From Solimonas fluminis (GTDB taxonomy: Bacteria > Pseudomonadota > Gammaproteobacteria > Nevskiales > Nevskiaceae), in contig NZ_PSNW01000003.1 in assembly GCF_002930645.1 (NCBI RefSeq), forward strand, positions 62,001 to 126,000: DNA of 64,000 bases. Direction: 5' to 3'. The notes under the pieces were generated by a model, which saw only the letters and a list, made by a program, of their open reading frames with translations, made no database searches and was not told the DNA's origin. The position numbers and the translations under genes are program-made. Below, in pieces: positions 16,279-24,411 of this stretch; position 1 is the first letter of the stretch, and every line of letters starts with the position of its first letter.

Positions 16279-17292
16279 TTGCCGGAACCGACCACCCTCG
16301 CCAGCTGGGCCGCCGCCATCGCCCGCGCCCTGCAGGCCCGCGGCTGCGACGCCCCCGCCCTGTTCGCCCAGGCCGGCCTGGACTACGCCCGCCGCGAGGA
16401 GCCCGAGGCCCGCTACCCCCTGCGCGGCATGACCCGCCTCTGGCAGCTGGCGGTGATCGCCACCGGCGAGCCCGCCTTCGCCCTGGACCTGCCGCGGCAG
16501 GTGCAGCCCGGGACCCTGCACGCCCTGGGCCCGGCCCTGGTCATCAGCCCCAGCCTGCACGACGGCCTGCTGCGCCTGGCCCGCTATTCGCGCATCGTCA
16601 GCGACGCCGCCCACATCGCGCTGGAGCGGGAAGGTCCGCGCCTGTCCCTGGTGTTCCGCCCGCCGCACCACGACGTGCCCCTGGCCGACGCCGCCTTCGA
16701 GGCCTTCATGGCCACCACGGTGCAGCTGGGCCGCGGCCTCTCCGCCCAGAACCAGGCGCTGCTGGCCTGCGAGTTCCGCCATGCGGCCCCGGCCGACACG
16801 GCCCCCTACCTGGCCGCCTTCGGCTGCCCGGTGCGCTTCGGCCAGCCGCAGAACCGCCTGGTGTTCGACCTGGCCGAGCTGCAGAAGCCCCTGCCCGGCG
16901 CCGACCCGCGGCAGCTGCGCTACTACGACGCCGCCGCCGCCGACTACCTGGGCCGCTTCGACGCCCAGCCGGTATCGCAGCGCGTGCGCGAGCACCTGAT
17001 CCGCCAGCTCCCCGCCGGCGAACCTTCGCGCGCGGCCGTGGCCGCCGCCCTGAAGCTGACGCCGCGCACGATGCTGCGCCGCCTGGCGGCGGAGGATGCC
17101 AACTACAAGGAACTGCTGAACGAGACGCGGCGCGAGCTGGCGCTGTCGTACCTGAGGCAGGGGCGCAGCGCGGCGGAGGTGACCTGGCTGCTGGGGTTCA
17201 CCGATCCGAGCAATTTCGCGAGAGCGTTCCGGAGGTGGACGGGAGTGGCGCCGGCGCGGTGGCAGGAGACGCAGCAGGCCGCACTGACCTGA
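16279..17292 (+). CDS. AraC family transcriptional regulator (OruR-like)
   Basis: A 337-residue regulator with the Arabinose_bd-type N-terminal domain ('ASWAAAIARALQARGCD', 'YPLRGMTRLWQLAVIATG') and a C-terminal AraC HTH ('RTMLRRLAAEDANYKELLNE', 'AAEVTWLLGFTDPSNFARAF', 'RRWTGVAPARWQ'). The start is uncertain. I chose the TTG at 16279, which places the conserved N-terminal motif at the usual distance; no ATG or clear ribosome site is present, and another in-frame TTG lies about 50 bases upstream. Divergence from the alkylsulfatase gene (start 16173) suggests it controls that operon. Confidence 0.83.
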   Translation: MPEPTTLASWAAAIARALQARGCDAPALFAQAGLDYARREEPEARYPLRGMTRLWQLAVIATGEPAFALDLPRQVQPGTLHALGPALVISPSLHDGLLRLARYSRIVSDAAHIALEREGPRLSLVFRPPHHDVPLADAAFEAFMATTVQLGRGLSAQNQALLACEFRHAAPADTAPYLAAFGCPVRFGQPQNRLVFDLAELQKPLPGADPRQLRYYDAAAADYLGRFDAQPVSQRVREHLIRQLPAGEPSRAAVAAALKLTPRTMLRRLAAEDANYKELLNETRRELALSYLRQGRSAAEVTWLLGFTDPSNFARAFRRWTGVAPARWQETQQAALT

Positions 17293-18284
17293 ACGCGTTC
17301 AGCCTGTGATCCCTCGGCAAGCTCGGGGCTGCGAAGCGAACAGGAACCCGTCACTTCAGCCCCTTCCCCCAAGAAAAAACTTTCGTTTTGTTGGCAGTAC
17401 AAGCTGCCGCACCGGGTCCTTGCGGACCCGGCGGGCAGTACCTCTACCTTGTAAAAGAGACAGGCGAGTCCCCGGACCCTTTCGCGGATGCAGGGGCAGA
17501 GCCCTACTCGGTTGTCTGCCGAACCGTCTGTGCCGGCGCGGAGCCTTGCGCCTGTAGCCCGAGGCGCACCTGGGCTGGTGGGGATATTTTAGTTTTGGAG
17601 TGGTGGAGTTCCTAACGGAGTTCCGTTTTTTGGGGGCGCCGTCCATGGCGGGACTTCACTTCCGGATCGAGCCCCGCCCGGCCATCCATGGCCGGGCGTT
17701 CGCCGGCGTGGAGTGCCATTCAAGGCACTCCGCGACAGCCCTGGCTCACCCTTCGACAGGCTCAGGGCGAACGGTTGGTTTAGTCACTTCACGTTCCCCC
17801 TCTCGGCAACTGCTCCTGCGTTGCCCTACCTCGGGCATCCATGCCCTCGTCCCCAACCCCTCTCCCGCAAGGGGAGAGGGGGCTTTGGCTTTTCTGCGCA
17901 ATCAGAAGATGTGAGCGAGTAAAGGCATCCGCGACTCTTCCGAAGTCTTGGTGAGCGCGAGCGAATGCCGTTGACGTTCCGGGTTCCCTTCCAGCAGCGC
18001 CTGCCTGGGGGTCGAGTGCAGGGTCGAGCCGGACAGGATGTCCGGCCGAGAACCCTCAGGCCAGGGATGGCCTGTGGGTCCGACCCGTCGCACTCGTCCA
18101 CCAGGCAGGTTGCCCCGCTTCAGCGGGGCCGCGGATGGCAGGGTACGTTTTCTCTTGGTTACTTCTCTTTGACGTATATCAAAGAGAAGTAACTCGCCCT
18201 TAGGCGAAATAAACCATCAGAGAACCACAGCACCTGACCGGCGTAGTCGCCGGCATCCCTGCTTGCGGGCATAGGGAGACAAGC
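17293..18284. repeat. Roughly 1-kb repeat-rich stretch without a credible gene
   Basis: This stretch separates the AraC gene from dcd. It holds a 'CTTCGACAGGCTCAGGGCGA' unit (17751-17778), a CCCCTCTCCC hairpin (17857-17881), GGCCAT-type palindromes near 17680-17706, and a 36-base palindrome (18158-18193). Short open frames on both strands (for example 17388-17615 and 17965-18192) are compositionally repeat-like and have no ribosome site. It resembles the degenerate intergenic repeat clusters of Xanthomonad genomes; that comparison is from memory. Confidence 0.6.
18158..18193. repeat. 36-base palindrome with perfect 15-bp arms
   Basis: GTTACTTCTCTTTGA (18158-18172) and its exact reverse complement (18179-18193) enclose a 6-base loop. 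There is no adjacent T-run, so it is not a standard intrinsic terminator, though it lies downstream of dcd on the minus strand and could protect that mRNA's 3' end. A similar TTACTT...AAGTAA element is frequent in Xanthomonad intergenic regions as far as I recall. Confidence 0.75.
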
Positions 18285-18851
18285 TCAGGTCTTCGGCAGC
18301 GTCACGCCCTGCTGGCCCATGTACTTGCCGCCACGGTCCGCATACGAGGTCTCGCAGACCTCGTCGGATTCGTAGAACAGCATCTGCGCCACGCCCTCGT
18401 TGGCGTAGATCTTGGCGGGCAGCGGCGTGGTGTTGGAGAACTCCAGCGTCACATGGCCCTCCCACTCCGGCTCCAGCGGCGTCACGTTCACGATGATGCC
18501 GCAGCGCGCGTAGGTGCTCTTGCCCAGGCAGACCACCAGCGTGCTGCGCGGGATGCGGAAGTACTCCACGGTGCGCGCCAGCACGAAGGAATTGGGCGGG
18601 ATGATGCAGACGTCGGACTTCACGTCCACGAAGCTCTTCGGGTCGAAGGCCTTCGGGTCCACGATGGTGGAGTTGATGTTGGTGAAGATCTTGAACTCGT
18701 CGGCGCAGCGCACGTCGTAGCCGTAGCTGGAGACGCCGTAGGACACGATCTTGTGGCCATCGGCCGCATGGCGCACCTGCTGCGGCGCGAACGGCTCGAT
18801 CATGCCCTGCTCCGCCATGCGGCGGATCCACTTGTCGGATTTGATGCTCAT
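18285..18851 (-). CDS. dcd: dCTP deaminase
   Basis: A 188-residue protein matching the Pseudomonas-type dCTP deaminase nearly end to end. Features are '[16 protein letters not shown]', '[19 protein letters not shown]', the active-site '[17 protein letters not shown]' and the catalytic Glu in '[20 protein letters not shown]'. It deaminates dCTP to dUTP for thymidylate synthesis. Its ATG overlaps the apbC stop by one base (TGATG), so the two genes form an operon, a conserved pairing in gammaproteobacteria. Confidence 0.97.
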   Translation of the reverse strand: MSIKSDKWIRRMAEQGMIEPFAPQQVRHAADGHKIVSYGVSSYGYDVRCADEFKIFTNINSTIVDPKAFDPKSFVDVKSDVCIIPPNSFVLARTVEYFRIPRSTLVVCLGKSTYARCGIIVNVTPLEPEWEGHVTLEFSNTTPLPAKIYANEGVAQMLFYESDEVCETSYADRGGKYMGQQGVTLPKT

Positions 18852-19933
18852 CAGTCTTCCGTGATCTCGATGCTCGGAAATGCGTCGTCGGCGGTGCCGT
18901 AGGCCAGGCCCGCGGCGGCGCGGCGGGCGATGTCGCGGTAGAGCTGCGACAGCTCGGACTCCGGGTCCGCCGCCACGGTGGGCTTGCCGCTGTCGGCCTG
19001 CTGGCGGATGCGGATGTCCAGCGGCAGGCGGCCCAGCATCTCCACGCCGTAGTCCTGCGCCATGCGCGCGCCGCCGCCCTCGCCGAAGATCGGCGTGCTG
19101 TGGCCGCAGTTGGGGCAGCAGAACGTGCTCATGTTCTCCACCACGCCCAGTACCGGCACCTCGACCTTGCGGAACATCTGCAAGGCCTTCTTCGCGTCCA
19201 GCAGGGCGATGTCCTGCGGCGTGGTCACCACCACGGCGCCGCTGACCGGCACGCGCTGCGACAGCGACAGCTGGATGTCGCCGGTACCCGGCGGCAGGTC
19301 GATCACCAGGTAGTCCAGGTCGTCCCAGCGGGTCTCGTTGAGCAGCTGGCCCAGGGCCTGGGCGATCATCGGGCCGCGCCAGATCATCGGCTGGTCGTCC
19401 TGCGGCACCAGGAAGCCGATGCTCATGGCCTGCAGGCCATGGGCGACGACCGGGTACATGTTCTTGCCGTCCGGCGACTGCGGACGGCCGCGGCTGCCCA
19501 GCATCTGCGGCTGGCTGGGGCCATAGATGTCGGCGTCCAGGATGCCGACGCGCGCGCCCTCGGCCTGCAGCGCCAGCGCCAGGTTCACCGAGACGGTGGA
19601 CTTGCCGACACCGCCCTTGCCGCTGGCCACGGCGATGATGTTGCGGATGCCGGGCAGCGGCTGCAGGTTCTTCTGCACGGCCTGAGACAGGATCTTCCAG
19701 CCGATCCGCACGTCCGGCTCCACGCCCAGCGCCGCCTTGACGTCGGCCCGCACCGCCGCCGCGAGCGAATCGCGCAGGCCGGCGGCCGGAAAGCCGATTT
19801 CCAGGTCGATGGCGGGCTTGCGGCCGGCCTCGATGCGGCGCACGGCGCCGGCGGCCATCAGGCTGCGGCCGATCAGGGGATGGACGTGGCGGTCCAGGAC
19901 CGCGGCGATGGCATCGGGGGTCAGGGTACTCAT
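18851..19933 (-). CDS. apbC: Mrp/NBP35-family iron-sulfur carrier ATPase ApbC
   Basis: A 360-residue P-loop ATPase. An N-terminal DUF59-type domain (~1-90) is followed by the deviant Walker A '[16 protein letters not shown]' (about 104-119), '[14 protein letters not shown]', and the cluster-binding C-x2-C in '[10 protein letters not shown]'. It carries and inserts Fe-S clusters in the cytoplasm. The start is unusual. The ATG lies within one arm of a 10-bp hairpin, no ribosome site is visible, and an intrinsic terminator ends only ~30 bases upstream. A promoter very close to the gene, a leaderless start or read-through must therefore supply expression. Confidence 0.95.
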   Translation of the reverse strand: MSTLTPDAIAAVLDRHVHPLIGRSLMAAGAVRRIEAGRKPAIDLEIGFPAAGLRDSLAAAVRADVKAALGVEPDVRIGWKILSQAVQKNLQPLPGIRNIIAVASGKGGVGKSTVSVNLALALQAEGARVGILDADIYGPSQPQMLGSRGRPQSPDGKNMYPVVAHGLQAMSIGFLVPQDDQPMIWRGPMIAQALGQLLNETRWDDLDYLVIDLPPGTGDIQLSLSQRVPVSGAVVVTTPQDIALLDAKKALQMFRKVEVPVLGVVENMSTFCCPNCGHSTPIFGEGGGARMAQDYGVEMLGRLPLDIRIRQQADSGKPTVAADPESELSQLYRDIARRAAAGLAYGTADDAFPSIEITED

Positions 19934-19963
19934 GGGGCGGGCAGTTTAACCCGCCGCCCCATG
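19930..19963 (-). promoter_or_regulatory. apbC leader: start-codon hairpin and possible 10-codon upstream ORF
   Basis: CATGGGGCGG (19931-19940) and CCGCCCCATG (19954-19963) are a perfect 10-bp inverted repeat that encloses the apbC ATG. On the minus strand an ATG at 19963 opens a 10-codon frame ([10 protein letters not shown]) whose TGA overlaps the apbC ATG as ATGA. A TTAAAC at the loop could serve as a -10 box for a near-leaderless transcript. All parts are visible in sequence; regulatory use is inference. Confidence 0.45.
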
Positions 19964-19988
19964 AAAAAGCCCGGCGCGGGGCCGGGCT
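19964..19988 (-). terminator. Rho-independent terminator of the His-rich exported protein gene
   Basis: GCCCGGC (19969-19975) and GCCGGGC (19981-19987) form a 7-bp G+C stem with a 5-base loop. On the minus strand it is followed directly by TTTTT. It starts seven bases after the stop codon at 19995 and lies only 30 bases upstream of apbC on the same strand. Confidence 0.85.
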
Positions 19989-19994
19989 GCAGGG

Positions 19995-20453
19995 TCAATC
20001 GTCGCGATCGTGCTTGTGGCGCTTGTGGTGCTTGAGGTCCTTGCCGCGGCGGCGGTCGTCGTCGTAGCGGTGCTCCACGACGACCTTGCGCGGCCGGTCA
20101 TGGTAATGATGCTCCACGACCACCGGGCGCGGTCGGCCGTAGTGCCGGACCACGTAGTCGTGCTGGTGGTACGGCCGGTCTTCATCCAGGTCCACCCAGA
20201 CGCCGCCCCGCGTGTACTGCTGGTAGTACACCGGCAGGCTGGCACCGAAGCGCCAGTTGCCGCCGTCCAGCCAGAACCAGGTGGTGCTGGCCGGCTCGTA
20301 GTAGATCTGGTGGGAGGGGTAGTACATGTAGCGGTGCTTGGCCCGGTAGCCATGGGCCGGCGCCCAGTCGGGCGGGTGGGCAAACGCCGCCTCCAGGGGC
20401 AGCAGCGTGGCGCCGAGCGCCAGCACGAGGGGAGCGAGCAGTTTGCGGTTCAT
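19995..20453 (-). CDS. Small exported protein with aromatic core and basic, His-rich tail
   Basis: A 152-residue protein with a Sec signal peptide ('LAPLVLALGATLLPLEAAFA', cleaved before HPPDW). The mature part has repeated Tyr/Trp motifs ('YPSHQIYYEPASTTWFWLDG', 'NWRFGASLPVYYQQY') and ends in an Arg/His/Asp-rich tail with 'HHKRHKH'. The Tyr-rich middle resembles small periplasmic proteins annotated only as hypothetical in proteobacteria. The His/Asp tail might bind metal; no function can be given. The ATG follows GGAGGC, and a terminator directly follows the gene. Confidence 0.75.
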   Translation of the reverse strand: MNRKLLAPLVLALGATLLPLEAAFAHPPDWAPAHGYRAKHRYMYYPSHQIYYEPASTTWFWLDGGNWRFGASLPVYYQQYTRGGVWVDLDEDRPYHQHDYVVRHYGRPRPVVVEHHYHDRPRKVVVEHRYDDDRRRGKDLKHHKRHKHDRDD

Positions 20454-20582
20454 GGGTGCCTCCGGGGTGGCTCTTTGCAGGACTTGGGGCCAGCTTAGGG
20501 GGCGCCGATGAATTGGGCCTGAACTGTCCGCCGCCCCTTGGCAGGTGCGATAATCCGAGTCCATACAAATACCTGTCCGCCC

Positions 20583-22625
20583 ATGAGCCGCCAGATCCTG
20601 GTCACCAATGCCCTCCCCTACGCCAACGGCCCGATCCACCTGGGCCATATGGTCGGCTACATCCAGGCGGACATCTGGGTGCGCTACCAGCGCCTGCAGG
20701 GACACGAGGTGCACTACGTCTGCGCCGACGATGCCCACGGCACGCCGATCATGCTGGCCGCTGAAAAAGCCGGCGTCACGCCGGAAGCCTTCATCGCCGG
20801 GGTCAAGGTCGAGCACGAGCGCGACTTCCGCGACTTCGGCGTGGACTTCGACATCTACCACTCCACGCACTCGCCCGAGAACGAGGAGCTGTCGGCCCTG
20901 ATCTACACCCGCCTGAAGCAGGGCGGCGCCATCGCCAGCCGCACGATCCAGCAGCTCTACGATCCGGTGAAGGACATGTTCCTGCCGGACCGCTACATCA
21001 AGGGCGAGTGCCCGCGCTGCGGCACGGCCGACCAGTACGGCGACAACTGCGAGAACTGCGGCGCCGCCTACGCGCCCACCGACCTGAAGAACCCGCGCTC
21101 CGTGGTCTCCGGCGCCACGCCGGTGATGAAGGACTCCGAGCACTACTTCTTCGAGCTGCCGCGCTTCCAGGCCTTCCTGCAGGACTGGCTGGCCGGCGAG
21201 GTGGCCCATTCGTCGATCCGCGCCAAGCTGCAGGAGTGGTTCGACGGCGGCCTGCGCGACTGGGACATCTCGCGCGACGCCCCCTACTTCGGCTTCGCCA
21301 TTCCCGGCGCGCCGGGCAAGTACTTCTACGTCTGGCTGGACGCGCCGATCGGCTACATGGCCGCCTTCCGCGCGCTCTGCGCACCGCGCAAGCTGGATTT
21401 CGACGCGTTCTGGGCCGCCGGATCGAAGGCCGAGCTGCATCACTTCATCGGCAAGGACATCGTCAACTTCCACGGCCTGTTCTGGCCGGCGATGCTGCAG
21501 GGCTCGCAGCACCGCACGCCGACGCGCCTGCACGTCAACGGCTACCTGACCATCAACGGCGCCAAGATGTCGAAGTCGCGCGGCACCTTCATCCGTGCCC
21601 GCACCTACCTGAACCATCTGAATCCGGAGTACCTGCGCTACTACTTCGCGGCCAAGCTCGGCGACGGCCCGGATGACCTGGACCTCAGCCTGGAAGACTT
21701 CACCAACCGCGTGAACAGCGACCTGGTGGGCAAGTACGTCAACATCGCCAGCCGCTGCGCCGGTTTCGTCGAGAAGCTGTTCGGCGGCCGCCTGGCCGTG
21801 GCCATGCACGACCGCACGCTGTTCGAGGACTTCGCCGCCGAGGCGGAGAACCTCGCGCGCCTGTACGAGTCGGGCGACTATGCCGGCGCGATGCGCGAGA
21901 TCATGCTGATGGCGGACGACGCCAACGCCGAGGTGCAGAAGCTCGCACCCTGGACCATGGCCAAGGACGAGGCGCGTCGCGAGGAGCTGCACCAGGTCTG
22001 CACGACCTTCCTCAACCTGTTCCGCCAGCTGACGATCTACCTCAAGCCGGTGCTGCCAGGCGTGGCCGCGCAGGTGGAGCAGTTCCTGCGCGCCGAACAG
22101 CCCCTGTGCTGGGCCGATGCGCACAAGCCCCTGCTGGGCACCGACATCCGCCCCTACGCCGCCCTGATCACCCGCGTCGACACCAAAGCCACCGAAGCCA
22201 TGCTCGCCGAAGAAGCCGCCAGCGCCGCCCCCGCGGACAAGAAGCCCGAAACCGCCGCCGCCAAGGCCGCCGCCCCGGCGGCTGCCGGCGATGCCGCGCA
22301 CATCGGCATCGAGGACTTCGGCAAGGTCGACCTGCGCATCGCGCGCATCGAGAACGCCGAGCATGTGGAGGGCGCCGACAAGCTGCTGAAGCTGACCCTG
22401 GACCTGGGCCCGCTGGGCAAGCGCCAGGTCTTCGCCGGCATCAAGTCCGCCTACGCTCCGGAACAGCTGGTGGGCCGTCTCACGGTGATGGTGGCCAACC
22501 TGGCGCCGCGCAAGATGAAGTTCGGCCTGTCCGAGGGCATGGTGCTGGCCGCCAGCCACGGCGACGGCAAGCCCTTCCTGCTCTCGCCGGACAGCGGCGC
22601 CGAACCGGGCATGCGGATCAAGTAA
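20583..22625 (+). CDS. metG: Methionyl-tRNA synthetase
   Basis: A 680-residue class I synthetase of the long dimeric type. It has the HIGH-like '[20 protein letters not shown]', the zinc knuckle '[19 protein letters not shown]', the KMSKS motif in '[10 protein letters not shown]', an anticodon-binding helical domain, an Ala/Lys-rich linker (~540-565) and a C-terminal Trbp111-like tRNA-binding domain ('[17 protein letters not shown]', '[13 protein letters not shown]'). It charges initiator and elongator tRNA-Met. The ATG at 20583 matches the family start; the longer in-frame extension does not. Confidence 0.98.
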   Translation: MSRQILVTNALPYANGPIHLGHMVGYIQADIWVRYQRLQGHEVHYVCADDAHGTPIMLAAEKAGVTPEAFIAGVKVEHERDFRDFGVDFDIYHSTHSPENEELSALIYTRLKQGGAIASRTIQQLYDPVKDMFLPDRYIKGECPRCGTADQYGDNCENCGAAYAPTDLKNPRSVVSGATPVMKDSEHYFFELPRFQAFLQDWLAGEVAHSSIRAKLQEWFDGGLRDWDISRDAPYFGFAIPGAPGKYFYVWLDAPIGYMAAFRALCAPRKLDFDAFWAAGSKAELHHFIGKDIVNFHGLFWPAMLQGSQHRTPTRLHVNGYLTINGAKMSKSRGTFIRARTYLNHLNPEYLRYYFAAKLGDGPDDLDLSLEDFTNRVNSDLVGKYVNIASRCAGFVEKLFGGRLAVAMHDRTLFEDFAAEAENLARLYESGDYAGAMREIMLMADDANAEVQKLAPWTMAKDEARREELHQVCTTFLNLFRQLTIYLKPVLPGVAAQVEQFLRAEQPLCWADAHKPLLGTDIRPYAALITRVDTKATEAMLAEEAASAAPADKKPETAAAKAAAPAAAGDAAHIGIEDFGKVDLRIARIENAEHVEGADKLLKLTLDLGPLGKRQVFAGIKSAYAPEQLVGRLTVMVANLAPRKMKFGLSEGMVLAASHGDGKPFLLSPDSGAEPGMRIK

Positions 22626-22711
22626 TCCCGCCTTAGCCCCCTCCCCTCCAGAGAGGGGCAAGGGGCGGGGGATGCCGCCCGACGAATCCAGCCAGCGACT
22701 TCTTCTGCCCC
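22626..22711. repeat. Short palindromic repeat (CCCCTC...GAGGGG family) after metG
   Basis: CCCCTCC-agaga-GGGG and a following AGGGGCGGGG stretch lie just after the metG stop. They belong to the same visual family as the CCCTCTCCC hairpins near 17857, 46473 and 46600. The unit may act as a transcript 3' end; no T-run is present. No gene is seen before rnfB. Confidence 0.5.
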
Positions 22712-23341
22712 ATGAGCTTGCTAGCCGATCGCATCGACGCCCTGCTGCCGCAGACCCAGTGCCAGCGCTGCGGCTACCCCGCCTGCCGGCCCTATGCCGA
22801 GGCCGTGGCGGAAGGAACCGCCGGCATCAACCAGTGCCCTCCGGGCGGCGACGAGGGCATCGCCGCCCTGGCCGAACTGACCGGCCGCCCGGTCACGGCG
22901 ATGAACCCCGCCAACGGCGCACCGATCACGCAGAGCTTCGTCGCCGTGATCGACGAGCCGGTCTGCATCGGCTGCACCAAGTGCATCCAGGTCTGCCCCA
23001 CCGACGCCATCCTTGGCGCCAGCCAGCGGATGCACAGCGTGATCGCCGCGGAATGCAGCGGTTGCGAACTCTGCATCCCCGCCTGCCCGGTGGACTGCAT
23101 CGCCATGGTTGAGGCGCCACAGCTCTCGATGCCCGCGCGGGCGCCGCAGTTCCGCCGCCGCTACGAGCAGCGCGAGCGCCGCCTGGCGCGCCTGGCCGAG
23201 CAGCGGCGCAGCAGCCACGAACAGCGCAAGGCCATGCTCAAGGCCCGCGCCTCGGCCGGTGATCCCAGCGAGGCCCCGGCGCTCGACCCGGTGGCCCGGG
23301 CGCTGGCTGCCGCCCGCGCGAAAGCCGCGAAACCCCAATGA
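22712..23341 (+). CDS. rnfB: Soluble RnfB-like iron-sulfur protein
   Basis: A 209-residue protein. Residues ~10-50 are the 4Fe-4S domain ('[19 protein letters not shown]', 'NQCPPGG') and ~85-140 two ferredoxin motifs ('[16 protein letters not shown]', '[16 protein letters not shown]'). A charged Arg/Ala/Glu-rich helical tail (~150-209) follows. It lacks the N-terminal membrane helix of classical RnfB, and no other rnf gene is present. Full Rnf complexes pump Na+ or H+ while moving electrons between NADH and ferredoxin; here it can only be an electron carrier of unknown partner. It overlaps nth by four bases. Confidence 0.9.
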   Translation: MSLLADRIDALLPQTQCQRCGYPACRPYAEAVAEGTAGINQCPPGGDEGIAALAELTGRPVTAMNPANGAPITQSFVAVIDEPVCIGCTKCIQVCPTDAILGASQRMHSVIAAECSGCELCIPACPVDCIAMVEAPQLSMPARAPQFRRRYEQRERRLARLAEQRRSSHEQRKAMLKARASAGDPSEAPALDPVARALAAARAKAAKPQ

Positions 23342-23985
23342 ACCCTGCCAAGCGACACGAGATCTTTTCGCGCCTGCGCGCCGCCAACCCGGCACCGACC
23401 ACGGAGCTGAACTACAGCACGCCCTTCGAGCTGCTGGTGGCCGTGGTGCTGTCGGCCCAGGCCACCGACGTCGGCGTCAACAAGGCCACGGCCAGGCTCT
23501 TTCCCGTGGCCAATACGCCGCAGGCGATCCTGGACCTGGGCGAGGAGGGCCTGAAGCAGCACATCAGGACCATCGGCCTGTACCAGACCAAGGCGAAGAA
23601 CGTCATCGGCCTGTGCCGGCAGCTGCTGGACCTGCATGGCGGCGAGGTGCCGCGCGACCGCGAGGCCCTGGAGGCCCTGCCCGGCGTCGGCCGCAAGACC
23701 GCCAACGTGGTGATGAACACCGCCTTCGGCGCGGCCACCATCGCCGTGGACACGCACATCTTCCGCGTGTCCAACCGCACCGGCCTGGCACCCGGCAAGA
23801 ACGTGCGCCAGGTGGAGGACCGCCTGCTGAAGTTCACGCCGGAGGAATTCCGGCGCGACGCCCATCATTGGCTGATCCTGCACGGCCGCTACGTCTGCAA
23901 GGCCCTCAAGCCCGAGTGCATGCGCTGCGGCATCGCCGACCTCTGCGAATACAAGCACAAGCGCCTGCCGCCGCCGACCCCATGA
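23338..23985 (+). CDS. nth: Endonuclease III (DNA glycosylase/AP lyase)
   Basis: A 215-residue HhH-GPD glycosylase. It shows the helix-hairpin-helix and catalytic Lys in '[18 protein letters not shown]', the catalytic Asp in '[14 protein letters not shown]', and the C-terminal 4Fe-4S loop '[17 protein letters not shown]' (C-x6-C-x2-C-x5-C). It removes oxidised pyrimidines in base-excision repair. It starts in a 4-base ATGA overlap with rnfB and ends in another with the next gene, so all three are co-translated. Confidence 0.97.
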   Translation: MNPAKRHEIFSRLRAANPAPTTELNYSTPFELLVAVVLSAQATDVGVNKATARLFPVANTPQAILDLGEEGLKQHIRTIGLYQTKAKNVIGLCRQLLDLHGGEVPRDREALEALPGVGRKTANVVMNTAFGAATIAVDTHIFRVSNRTGLAPGKNVRQVEDRLLKFTPEEFRRDAHHWLILHGRYVCKALKPECMRCGIADLCEYKHKRLPPPTP

Positions 23986-24332
23986 AGCCCTTGAATCCCA
24001 AGCCCCGCCTGCACACCCTGCCGATCATCGCCGCCGCCCTCGGCCTGGGCCTGGGCGCCTACTACGGCGAACTCTGGTGGCGCCTGCCGCAGTACAGCGA
24101 GCAGGACCTGCAGGCCTCGGTGGAACTGAACCTCGCCATGGACCTGGAACGCCGCGGCCCGCAGCTGCAGCCCTCCACCGAGGACCGCGAACGCCTGCGC
24201 CGGCAGATCCGCCAGGAGATCGACGCCGACATCGCCCGCGAACGCCGCGAGGCCCAGCAGGGCTTTGCCTCGGCGATGCTGATGCTGCTGTTCGGCGGGG
24301 GGTACCTGCTGTTGCGGTTGCGCACGCCCTAG
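23982..24332 (+). CDS. Small membrane protein of unknown function, coupled to nth
   Basis: A 116-residue protein with one N-terminal hydrophobic helix (~12-30, 'LPIIAAALGLGLGAYYGELW'), a charged amphipathic middle ('DRERLRRQIRQEIDADIARERRE') and a C-terminal helix ('FASAMLMLLFGGGYLLL'). It starts inside the nth stop codon (ATGA), so coupling is clear. No family is recognised and a DNA-repair role should not be assumed. A strong terminator follows at 24359. Confidence 0.78.
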   Translation: MKPLNPKPRLHTLPIIAAALGLGLGAYYGELWWRLPQYSEQDLQASVELNLAMDLERRGPQLQPSTEDRERLRRQIRQEIDADIARERREAQQGFASAMLMLLFGGGYLLLRLRTP

Positions 24333-24358
24333 CAAGTCGGCTTGAGAGGTGTCGCCGC

Positions 24359-24394
24359 AAACAAGAAGGGCGGCTTGCGCCGCCCTTCTTGTTT
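24359..24394. terminator. Bidirectional intrinsic terminator
   Basis: Two perfect 16-base arms (24359-24374 and 24379-24394) with a TTGC loop form an AAACAAGAAGGGCGGC stem whose A and T ends serve both directions. It separates the metG-rnfB-nth transcript from the convergent Ig-like lipoprotein gene. Confidence 0.93.
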
Positions 24395-24411
24395 GTCTGC
24401 CGCTCTCAGCG

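Noticed and set aside
17388-17615. 75-codon frame in the repeat-rich region
   Set aside because: No ribosome site, Cys/Gly/Pro-rich repeat-like text and overlapping frames on both strands; treated as non-coding repeat sequence.
17965-18192. 75-codon frame ending in the 36-base palindrome
   Set aside because: Its C terminus is encoded by the palindrome itself and there is no start signal; probably a repeat-derived pseudo-ORF.
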